Shown here: piece after piece, positions 41,905 to 53,900 of the stretch
How positions within the stretch are numbered: the first letter of the stretch is position 1
Layout of the letters: each line of letters starts with the position of its first letter
Origin: Prorocentrum cordatum
Lineage: Eukaryota > Sar > Dinophyceae > Prorocentrales > Prorocentraceae
Direction of reading: 5' to 3'
Length of the DNA stretch: 64,000 nucleotides
Assembly: GCA_963575745.1 (NCBI GenBank)
Contig: CAUYUJ010015764.1
Location: 145,001 to 209,000, forward strand
The notes under the pieces: model-generated
Databases searched by the model: none
Told to the model about the DNA's origin: nothing
What the model saw: only the letters and a program-made list of their open reading frames with translations
Position numbers and translations under genes: made by a program

Positions 41905-44900
41905 AACTGCTGCTTCCCATTCTAGTCTACCGTTCTTTCTTTTCACCTTTTCCCAAATGCACCCCCCCTCCACCTCGGGCCCTCAGCCGAGGTGGAGGGG
42001 CTGGACAGGTGGCTGCACGTGCACAACGACCTACAGCCATGAGCGAGCGAGGAGGACGGAGGAGCGTGTCGCTCCAGCCCCTAAGATGGCACCCTCTCCT
42101 GGTCGGTGGGAGCTCCCCGCCACGGCCTGCAGCGGCCAGGCCCGGGGGTCGCGCACGCACGGCCCGCGGGCCTGGCCAGACCCCCCAGGAGCGGCGGGAG
42201 GGGGGGGGGGAGCACGGGCAGGGACCGAGCGGAGCGGAGGATGCGGGAGGACTCGCGACAACACGGGCGGGGGGCGCGGGGCGGGGGGCGAGGGAAGGAA
42301 AGAGGGGGAGAGAGCAGGATGGAGGGGGAGGAAGGAGAGGGAGGGGGAGAAGTCCAGGGATTCCAGGCAGCCCAGGGTGGTCTCTTGGAAGGCCTCTTGG
42401 GGCTCCCATTGGAAGAGAGGGGTGCGAACCAGCTGCTGCACAGAGCTGGTGAAATCGGCGCGCACAGGTGCCTACCTCCTCCTCCTCCTCCTCCTCCTCC
42501 TCCTCCTCCTCCTCCTCCTCCTCCTCCTCCTCCTCCTCCTCCTCCTCCTCCGCCGCCTCTGCCGCCTCTGCCGCCTCCGCCTCCTCATCCTCCTACACTT
42601 CCTCCGCCAACGCCTACTCACCCCCCTCCTTCCCGCCCTCACGCCCAGCCTCCCCTAAACCTGCGGCCCCAGGCCCCGCACGGTCCCCCACCGTTGTAGA
42701 ACGGTATCAGGTGAAGAATGTTCATCGGGTACTCGTAACCGGAATGGGAGTCGTACGTGACCACCAACCTTGCCCGGCCCTTCCTTCCTTGACCAAAACG
42801 AAGCCAGGACGGGAACAAATTCGGATGAGGATAATCTCCGAGATCTGGCGGCTCTGGGAGATGTCTCTGGCCCCGCGGCCTTCGCAGAGCGTTCCGGAAC
42901 GCTCTGAGAGCAGTACAGAACGCTCTGAAACGCTCTGGAGCGGATTCATCATTGTCCCACCCCCGCCCGAACCAACATTCGCTGCCAGTGCTGCTACATG
43001 GTGATCCTCGCGACCCCTCCACTCTCACCTTCTCCCTCGAGCCTTCTGGCAGCGACGGCGGCGCTTCGCTTGCGAGCTTGGGCCATCCTTGCTTGACCAG
43101 TCTCCTCATTCGCGTGAGCATGGGAGCAAGACACACGAAGGCGGGCGACGGAGAAAAACAATGCAGACGTGTCTGCAGTTCTGGATGCGGGAGCAGGGTC
43201 TTGATGACAGCTTGGGGAAACGTCTGTGGAGCCAGCTCACGGATGTGGGGGCGAGACAGGGCCGGACGCTCGGCCGTGTCTCATCGTGCCGATGCCCAGG
43301 CGTCAAGCCCCTGGGTGTGCGCGAAGCGGTCCAGGCAGGAGCACCGCGGAAGTGGTCGAATGCAACGTCCGACGAGTCCAGAAACTCCAGTGTCGAACAG
43401 TGGCCGTCGGCAGGAAGAAGCTGTGGGAGGAAAGGCTCAGAGATCCGACGAAGAGGCTGATGACTGAATCGCACTCCTTCCCGTGGCGCCCATGGCGGCC
43501 TCGTAGACACAGGTAATGGCATGCTACCTGCTGAGGGGGGCGGTCGCTAAGGAGAAAAACACTCTGATTGCCTAAACGTTTCATTGAGCAGAGATCACCT
43601 CTGCGCTGAAGGATGCTATGAAACGAGACGTGAAAGTGGCCTTAGCTGTGGATCGCGGCCAAGCCATAGATGCCCGACCGTCTGCACAAGTCTCATGGCT
43701 CGACAACGTGGCGATGGACTCGCGAGGGAACCAGGGACGCATACCAATGTGGAATCAGGCGGTGCTAGCACGATTGATTCTTAGCAGAATGCCGAACGGC
43801 TCACCAAGAGCTGCACAAAGGCCACCATCGATGAATTCGTCCTGCGCCTAGCCTGGACGGCTGACCGGCAGAAAATTCAGAATCAAAGTCGCCCGGCGCC
43901 CCTCCATCCGACAAAGAGAGATTCGCAGTTGCGCCGTGCGTCCAGCGAGAGGTGCGGAGAAGCAGAAGAGACGTCTGGCCTTGCTACACTGCGGGGAGAG
44001 CACCTCTCGCCCGATTGGCACGAATACACCGCTTACCTCGGCCGAGTGAGCTGAGGAAGGGTTCTGAGTGAGGCCTGTGCAGACAGCTCTGGTGACCTTG
44101 GGGGTGGTTGAAAGACGCCGAATTTTGCACACCTCCATCGCAGTAATGCGTCGTTACGCGTGGCGCATGCTGCGTAATTCGGCACGCGAGCGTTTGGGCC
44201 CGAGGCTGACGAACGGAAGGATTGGCGCGCTGCCTGCGGTACGCACGCCCGAGAGGTGCGCTTCACCATCGTCAGCACGTTCTCCCCGATCGAATCCGTC
44301 GCCTTGCCGGGTGATGCCAGAGTGGGGGTGCTGGAACCTCCTTCCCACGGGGAGGAAGCGCGGGGGGCGCTGCAGCCTCCAGCAACCTGCCGCGGCGCCC
44401 CCTGAGCCGTGGGAATGCGGCTGCCCACGCCTGCCAGCTGGCCTCTCGGCTTTGAGGAGGACGAGTCTTGGACCCTGGGGCCTTCCCCCAGGACCACCTG
44501 TTCATCCCGAGCCATTCTTGACGGCCCCGGGGCCCGTGTGGTGGGCCCCCGTGAGGCCAGAAAGACGGTCGAAGAGCTCGGGGCCCCTTGGCCTCACACG
44601 AGCTAGCCCCGAACCCTGGGATGGCGGAAGGGACGGACGAGTGGACGTGAGTCCGAAAGACGGTGCCTCACACGAGCCAGCCCCGAACCCTGGGAGTGGC
44701 GGCAGGGGCGGACGAGTGGACGGGAGGAGACGGGGGCGACGGGCGGTGGACGATGCGCGGCAGGTCCTCGCCCCGCGGGACGGCCCTCCTTGGGGGGTGC
44801 GGGGGAAGGGAAGCAGGAGGAGAAGGAGGAGGAGGAGGAGGTGGAGGAGGGGGGGGGAGGAGGAGGGAGAAGGAGGAGGGGGAGGAGGAGGAGGAGGAGA

Positions 44901-47900
44901 GGAGGAGGAGGAGGAGGAGGAGGGTTAGGGGGAAGAGGAGGAGGAGGAGGAAGGAGGAGGAAGGAGGGGGAGGGGGAGGAGGAGGAGGAGGAGGAGGAGG
45001 GGAGGAGGGAGGAGGAGGAGGAGGAGGAGTCAGTCAGGAGGAGGAGGAGGAGGAGGATGAGGAGGAGGGAGAGAGCGAGGGGGGAAGCTCAGCTGGGTGT
45101 GCTGCTCGCGCCACATCTGACATCCTACCCCTCCCACCCATCCCTTCCCGAATGCACTGATGTTCCTCCATCCGCCGACGCGCGTCATGGCGGACCTGGC
45201 ACGCCCAAAAGGACCCCTACTCGTGACACTCGCAACTGGAGAAGAGGGGAGCTGCGTACACTGGAGGAGGAGGTGGCGGACGAGCAGCAGGATGAGCAGG
45301 AGGAGAATGGCGAGGATGAGGAGAGAGGAGGACGAGGACGAATAGCAGCAGTGGGAGCTGGAGTGGGAGGTTCGGAAGAAGCAGGAGGGCCTCGAGGAGG
45401 ACCAGGGGAAGGCGGGGGAGGGAAAAGGGGAGGGGCGGCAACGACGAGGAAGCACTCGGATCCAGAAGTGTGGCCCTCGCTGGGGCGAGAGCGCCGTGAT
45501 GAACAGCGGGATCAAAGCACCGATCCTAAAGAATAGTCAGCGCTGCAGCGGGAGGGCCATCTCGAAACACCAAAACGATCGGAGGGGAAAAACAAGCATA
45601 AATTCTAAACCCTGTATATGTATACATATATATATATATAGTAAAACAACAAACATGCGGAAAGAGAAAGGGCGGGGCAACTTCCGCACAGAGTCAGGGG
45701 ACAAGGGAGAATAGTACTCAGATTGAATACTACTAGTTGTGAAGGGCGAGGGGAGGGGGGGAGAAGGGGGGAAGGGGAAGGGCGAGGGGGAGGAGGCCAG
45801 CGCTGCTGCGGGAGCGGCGCCATGTTGGAAGGACCGGCAACGTTCGGAGTGGACGCACATACGAAGAAGATCTAAGGGGAGCGCGCCGCTCTCGGGACGC
45901 CTTCGGGGGAGAAAGGAGAACAGTATTCATATGCTCATGTTGTGTAATTGTAAAAGTGGGAGGGAGGGAGGGAGGGAGGGAGGGAGGGGGGGGGGAGGGA
46001 GGGGGGGGAGGGGAAGAGGGGAAGTGGAGGGGGAGGGGAAGAGAACGTGAGTGAGAAGAAAGGGAGGTGAGGGGGAAGAGAGAGAGGGGGGGGCCCCGCA
46101 CCTGGCGTAGAGCCACACCCACATGAACAGGAGATGGCTGGTGAAGAACAGGCACGCGAGGAAGAAGCCGATGCCCAAGACCACGGTCTGTCCCGCACAG
46201 CCCCCCTCCCTGTCTGCTTGGGCTCCCGGCAGCCCCTCGCATCCACTTCCTCCACGAGGAGGGAGAAGGGCAAGAGGAGGGCGATGGGGTCAAGAAAAAG
46301 GAGAAGGAGAACGAAGATGAGGAGAAGCAGGTCTGCCTTCGCTCGGCCTCCTGGTAGATACTTTCCCCACAGACTGAAAACAGAGTCAAGCTACTGCTAG
46401 AAAGACCGCAACGTAAGGAACGAAGCCCCTTTTTGGCCCCAAAGCGCCCGGGTGCACGAGGAAGTCTGGAGGAACAATGATGGAAGGCCCTACGACACAA
46501 TGAACCCCCTGCGAGCCCGAACTGCTCCTTCTTCCAACGTCCTGACTGCACCCGCCACTACCACCACCAGCAAAGCCTCTGCAAAGCCTGGTCTGGCCAA
46601 TTTGAAGGTGGGGGGGATTGGACAAATGGTTCCGGCAGACTCACCTGCTCCAGAAATGCTCCCAGGAGCCGTCGAAGTGTCCCAGCTGGCTACAAGACGG
46701 CCCATGGGGCTCCCACACGACCCACGACAGCTCCAAAGACGGTCTCAGATAGCTCCAAGACGGCCCGGCAGGCCCCCAAGACGGCCTCAGATGGGGTACC
46801 AAAATGTTAAGTCCCAGTTGTTCTGGAAAGCTATCCGTACCATCGTGTCTTCGTGCTTCTGAGAGCCCGCGGCGGCCGAAGAGGCCCCCCAAAACGGCCC
46901 GAGACCGCCCGAGATGGTCCCAAGAGGGACCCGAGACGGCCCAAGAAAGTCCCAAAACCTGGCGCCTGGTCCAGCCTTTTGGGACAAGGGGGGGCCCGGC
47001 AAATGGTCCCGGCATACCCATCTACTCCAGGACTGCTCCCAGACGCATTCAAAATGCCCCAATTGGCTCAAAAACGGCCCGTAAGTGCTCCGACACGGCC
47101 CCACCAGGGCTCCAAGACGTTCCCAGATGGCTTCACGACGGCACAAGAGGCTCCCACGACGGCCCCAGAGGGCTCCAGAGGGCTCCACGAAAGTGGAGTG
47201 CGAGAAGAGGAGCATGGGGAGCTGGAGCGTTGAGAAAGGCTCGGGGGATCCGATCGAACCAGAATGCGCGTCGGATCGGGCTGCATCGGCACAGGGCCGA
47301 CATCGAATCGGATGGGCTGCACCAGGATGCACTACAGCGCCATGCAAGTATTGGGCAGCATCGGATCGCTGAAGATGGGAATCGAATCGGACCAAGCCTA
47401 CCAGAATCGATATCGAATCGGACCGATCTGATCGAAATGGACCTCAAATCCAATACTGGTATTACACCGCCCGCCCAGCTGCACGCCTGCGAACCATTCG
47501 TCCAGAACAGGGCCAGCGCCGCCTTCGGCAGCCTCGTCAAGCACTAGCACAGGAGCGTGGGAAACAGGAGAAGGCGGAGGATGACGATGACGCGCCATAG
47601 AGGGCGGGCTTGCTACCTTACTTTCCCTCCCTCCCAGCGCCTGTTTACGGAGCCCTTGGAATTCCCGTCAACAGATCACATTGCCCCCCGTTATCGTTTG
47701 TGCCAACTGTTGTGTGGTACCCCCGTCTCTCGCACCCCATGGCCAGATGGGGCCGAGGAGGAGGACAAGGAGGAGAAGGACGAGGAAGAGGGCAGCCCAC
47801 CGCGGTCGTGCAGGCGATCGACGGGCGGAGAGCGGTGTACAGCAAACCCTGCCGCCATCGGGGACGCCTGCTCCAGGGCGGCGGGGAAGCTTCTGCCCCT

Positions 47901-50900
47901 GCGGCGGCAGGCAGGGGAGAAACTCTCCAGCCGCCCTGGGACAGGCGCCCCCGCTCGCAGATACCGCTCCACGCCCGCTAACGCAGGCCGCGGCGCAGGC
48001 GCGCAGGCGCCGAGGGCCGCAGAGACCCCCGGCCGAGAGGGCGGCGAAGGAGCGGCGCAGGGCCCCTGCGCTCTCGCGGCGCACGAGCCCGCGGGCCCAC
48101 CGGCCCCTCGGCCCCGCTCCCCGCTGGCATGGCCCTGGCCCCACCGGCCAGCTTGCCCCCCATGTGGGTGTGGGGCGCACGCTGTTCCCTGCGGGCCTCG
48201 GAGGGCCTATCCCCGCCGGGGGGGGGGGGGGGGGGAGATAGCGTGGCCCAGTAAGGATGGGGAGCGGTGGAACGATGCTGAGCCACGACGGCGACGACGA
48301 TCTCCTCCTCCTCCTCCTCCTCCTCCTCCTCCTCCTCCTCCTCCTCCTCCTCCTCCTCCTCCTCCTCCTCCTCCTCCTCCTCCTCCTCCTCCTCCTCCCC
48401 CCGCTCAAATCTTGCCAGCCCGCTCTCTGCACCCCGTCCTCCACGGGGTGCTCGTACTCGGCATCCGGGGCGAACGGCGACGTGTAGGTGTGGTGCACCT
48501 TCGATCGGTCGGCGGGCCCCCGCGGGCAGGAATAAGGAGGAGGAGGAGGAGGAGGAGGAGGAGGAGGAGGAGTAAGAGGAGTAAGAGGAGAGAGGAGCGA
48601 GGAGGAGGGAGGAGGAGGAGGAGGAGGAGGAGGAGCGGGGAGGAGGAGGAAGAAGAGGATAAGTAGGAGGAGGAGGACGAGGAGGAGGAGGAAGGAGGAG
48701 GAAGGATGAGGAGGAGGAGGAGGAGGAGGAGGAGGAGGAGGGAAGGACGTCGACGGTCAAAGATGGAACATGGCCGACGAAGTGAGGTACCAGAGCTGAA
48801 GAAGCCACGGCTGACGTACGAACGCGCAGCAGTGCGGCTGAGGGAGGAGACGCGACCGCACGCATGGATGCACACAGCAGCAGAAGATGGCGGGCAAGCA
48901 TGACAGTCGGAGCTGGGCGAATCACGTCCAACATGTCGGTATGCGGGGACGCGAGATCTGATTTTAGATTCGCGGGAGCAACAATCCCCACATCGAATGT
49001 GATTCGAAACACGCTTGAATCCAGATCTCGAGCGATGTGGCCCCGTCCCCATCTCGGTCATGCTTGTCTGCGGCGGCGGCGCCCAGAAGAATCAGCTATC
49101 ACTGATGCGTCGTGCCCAGAAATGGTCACCCGCCCCTTCTTCGGTCGACACAGGCCGCCCTGCACGACGACGCAGGTGCCCGCGGGAGGCGGCCATGTCC
49201 GAAAGACTTTGTATGGGACGCACAGAGACATACTAGCACTATATGACCTCCTTGGAGGCGTGCGTCCGACCCGAACATATAGTATACCCATCTTGTAATA
49301 GATCGTTTCCCGAGCCGAGTAGCCAGAAAGCGCCCGCCACGACGAGTATACTACAAGATTTCTCGGTGCGCGCGTCGCCCCTGGGGGCGACGCACACATA
49401 GTAGAAATATGTTGGGGTGACTTCGATTGTAGGACCGGGGAAATCCGCCGATGCAACATACCGGCCTGGCTTGTACATGCCAGTGATGCTTCCACGTGCG
49501 GTGCTCTCGTCTGTTTCTCAGCGAAGAGCTCGCTGTCGCCCTGCCCCAGCACGCTCGCATCGACCGGCACGTCGATCCTGGTGCTCCTGAACGTGTTCCC
49601 CTCAATGGAGGCGGACACGCTGCCTCTCAGATAGATCGCCGCGTTGTTCCAGGATGTGAAGCAGTTCCCTGTGACCAAAATGCGAGGTTCCTTGGGCGAG
49701 GTAATGGCAGGGCCAAATTGCAAGCCAACACGGGCACAAGCAATCTTGCTGTCCTGCAGGTAGAGTCGTGCTCCGCGCTCCACTTCGACACCTCCTGTGC
49801 CAATAGCAGTGCTGCACTCGCGCATGCCCTACTTTCACTTCAGCCCGTGCGCCTGTCAAACCGCACAACGTTGGTCCTGCCTTTCTCTTACTTGCACACG
49901 TCAAACAGATCGGCTTCATTATGATCGCGCCACCCTTGATTGTCACCGGCTTGTCAACGCGGATGGCCTCATTCCCCACGGCTGGCCCCGTGTTGTACCA
50001 AGGGGGGTGGACCCATGTTTACCAGCCTCGAACGTATCCCTATCCCTAAGATTGACACGCCAAAAGGCGATGACAATCTTAGGGATTCGCCCTCAAAACA
50101 TAAGGGAATCCCTAAGATTGGCATCGTGATGAGGAGGTGCCCAGCATAGGGATAGGGATATGTTCCAGGCTGGTAACATGTGTCATTGTGTCCTGGGGGC
50201 AGCCATGGGGGCCCAGAGGAAGGCAGGGTTCACAGAGCGCCCCCCCGCAAACGTCGGCACGGCCCTCACGCGGCTCGTGCCCCCCCCCCGCGGGCTCCAC
50301 GTGCGGGCCCAAGGTCGAAGCGCGCATGGCGCCCCTCCCCCCGTCTCGGCACCCCTTCACACGGATCGTGCCCCAGAGGGATGTAGTTTCACGTGCGGCC
50401 CTGGTGGGAGGAGTCGCATAACGTCACGTCCTCCTGTGTAGGTGGACTGTCTCCTCACACAGATCGTACCCCACAGGGAGCTCCACCGACAGCCCCAACG
50501 CCAAGCTTCGCATCCCGCCGCCCCGCCCATGTCAGCACTCCCCTGACCTGGATCGTGAGTTCGGAGCGTCTTGGGTGCTTCTCGGGGCCTCGCGGCGTCT
50601 TTCTCAGAGGCCCCTCGAAGCCCTGAGATGGTTCGTAAGTTGGGGGCCTCGTAAAGCCTCTCTAGGAACGCCGTGCAGGATGTAGACGCGAGACGTCTCA
50701 TACGCTTCTGGGGATCTACTGGGAGGCCTCCTGGGAGCCTCTTTGAAGCATTTAGAGGGCCCCTTGGGGCCTCTTGGGGGTCTCCTGGGGAATAGGGGGG
50801 GCGTCTTCGGGGTCTCTCGGGAGCCTCTGGGGGCCTCTTGGAAGCCTCCTGGAGGCTTCCCCGCAGGTGTTGGGGGCATCTTGGGAGCCACACCCCCCAA

Positions 50901-53900
50901 GATAGACCCACGACCCGTGTCGGCACCCTCTTGGGACCCTCTTGGGGCTCCCTTGTACCGTCTTGAGGCCCTCTTGGGCCGTGTTTGGGGCCTCGTTAGT
51001 GGTCATGGAGCCTTCTTGGGCGCCTTTGGGGCCGTCTGAGAGGCCGTCAAGACTGGGAAACAGAATCGACTGAAATTGCACATTTTCCTCAGGAAACGGT
51101 GTGGTGCTTGCCTCCTGGGGCCCCTGGGGGGCCTCCTTGGAGGCCTCTTGGGGGCCTCTTGCCGCGTCTTCAGGCCGTCTAGGGGCGTCTCGGGTGGCGC
51201 CAGAGCGCCCCATTATTCATATGTATGTATGCATATAGGTTGCGCCATAGGTTGCGCCATTGGTTGCGCTAGTAGCTCCCCGCGGGCCACCAAAGTGGCC
51301 GATGCCTCAGTGGGCGCACCGTTGCGCCATAGGTTGCGCCACAGGTCGCGCCAGACACCCCTCGGGCCACCAAGTCGACCGATGTCTTACGGTGTGTGCC
51401 TTGTGCAGATACTCGGTACTAACAATGATAAGCTGCAGCTGTCGCTGCTGAGCAAGAGAAGCTGAACATAAGCATATTGTTTGCAGTGGCACTGACACCC
51501 GCAACTCATTTCAATCTCCATGCAGGCTCCAGGGCCTGCGCCAATGTGCACGCGTCATCTTGCATGCGCACAATATGTCAGCGGCCTGCTGCGACGACAT
51601 GCAAATTTAGACCGATATGATATGCGAGGACTGTGCAGACAGAAGCTCAGGATCAGCGACGGGCATTGCCAAACATGTAGAACCGTCGAACCGACGGCCA
51701 GTTTACCCACACACTGGCGACCGCAAGCGCGAGCGCGCCGGCGCACGTGCGCCAGCAGGCAGTGGTTCACAGGGAGACGCAACACCTTGTGGATGTGCTT
51801 GTAGATGCGGCGGTCGTGCAGGGCGCGGTGCCCTGCCGTGCCGCCCCCTGGAGTGCTTCCCTCTCCGCCGTCGCAGTCGAGAACACTGCTGCCCCTGTCT
51901 TTCCCTCGCATATTATTACTGCCTCCGTTGTCTCTATCTCTCTCTCTCTCTCTCTCTCGCCGAGAGACGTGGCACATCGCCTGCTCAGCACCCCACCTGC
52001 TACTTCAGTCGTTTTGCGCCGGGGGGAAGGTTCTTTCAACGTCCCCCGTATCCCAAGGTGGGCACCGCCTCTGAGTGTGCCTCTGCGGCACTGGCGACTG
52101 CAGCTGCCAGCTGTGACGGAACCGCCGTCCACGTGTCCGCGCTCTCTCTCTCTCTCTCTCTCTATTCCTCTCTCTCTCTCTCTCTCTCCCCGTGGCGGCC
52201 AAGCCCGGCCCGTCTTCCTCTCTCTCTCTCTCTTCCTCTCTCTCTCTCTCTCTCTTCCTCCCTCTCTCTCTCTCTCTTCCTCTATCTCTCTCTCTTCCTC
52301 TCTCTCTCTCTCTCTCTTCCTCTCTCTCTCTCTCTCTCTTTCTCTCTCCGTGGGGGCCAAGCCCAGCCCGTCTGCCCCCGTCAATCCGCCGCGCGTTCTC
52401 CCCGACCCGCCTCGCCCGCCTCCCCCCCGCCTCGCCGCACGTGCACCGACATCGTCCGCCTGGGCTCGCTCGGACTCCAGGTCAGCCCTAAGTTCGACGT
52501 CATCAGAGCCGTTCCCTCATCGCCATCGCCTCGTTATTACATTCGCGCTCGTCGTCATCACTTGCGCCGTCTCTGCACATGTCTCATCACAAACGCCGTC
52601 GTCGTCACGGATCCCGGTCCTGTCCATTCCTCCGGAGTCATGTTCTTTGGTCGAGACGTGGGCCGCAGAACTCTCGACAATCATCCCCAAGGACATGCTT
52701 TCCGCACGACAGCTTCCGCTCATGCTGTGTTTTTTTCCACGGCGCTAGAGGTACAGCCTGAGTGGCCGTCCCTCTGCTCCTCCCGTCCTTCCATGCGCGT
52801 CAGCAGCAGAGCTTTCCTGCCGCAGGCTCTGCCAGGTCCGGGCCAGCCCCTGGCGCGCAAGAGAGCCCGAGAGGCGAAGAGCCAACTGCGTCGCCCGACT
52901 CCGCGCTTCGCGCCCTGCCCCTCTGGAGAAAGGCAGCTCCGCGGCCCCCGCCGCGAGGCGCGAGGCGCTGCTAGCTTCGCGCTCCGGCCTGGGGAGAAAG
53001 GCCAGATGCTGCGACGGGGGCGGCCCGAGGGCAAGGGATCCTGCACTCCGGGCTCTCCTCTGGACCAGCTCTTCATCCCGCCCCAACGGCGAAAAACCTC
53101 TGGGCCAGTTTCCCTCAGGGCCCCTCTTGTTCATGGCCCCTGAATCCCAACGTCACTATTTTTTCGCAACGTGGATCCCAGAGGTCTGGACCCCACTCTA
53201 AAAGGTCTGGACCCCTTTCTCAGGAAGGGCTTTGCCTTCCGAGTCGACGCTTGACGGCCCTGGGGCTCAGCAAAGGCCCTCGAAGCGGCACGGGGAGGTG
53301 GTAGGAAAGAAAACAGGAAACAGTGAGTGGTGGCAGTTGGCGCCTTCTTAAGGTCTTGAAGGTCTGAGTTGTGGAGGTACGTTGGCACCCCTCCCTGCGG
53401 CCGTCTTCGTTGGCCGAGGGACTGTAGGGGGAGCCTCGGCCCTCTCCACTGGCAATGGCGCCGTTAGGTGACAGTGTCAAGAATGGGAGCGGGACCCCTG
53501 GCAGCCCTCCTCCTCCTCACCGGAGAGGGGAAATCGGATCGAATCGGAATGCGCGTCGCATCGGGCTGCACCCGGCACGCCGCTGGAATCGAATCGGGTC
53601 GGCTGCGCCAAGATTGCACGGCTGCGCCATGCAAGCGTCGGGCCGCATCGGCTCGCAGGAGCATCGGAATCGAATCGGATGGGGCCGGCCGAGTTCGACA
53701 CGGAATCGGATCGACGGACCTCCGTCCACAGGCCTCGGCAGGTGGAGGCAGAGATGGCGGACGCGGGCGCGGGGGCGGAGGTGGCTGGCGCCGGCGGAGG
53801 TGGAGGCGGAGGCGGACGCGGAGGCGGAGGCGGCGGACACGGATGCGGACGCGGGGGCGGGCGCGAACACAGAGGCGGAGGCGGAGGCGGGGGCGGAGGC

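Noticed and set aside
42890-42945. ACGCTCTG palindromes as a regulatory element
   Set aside because: Only four degenerate copies inside an intron; nothing links them to a promoter.
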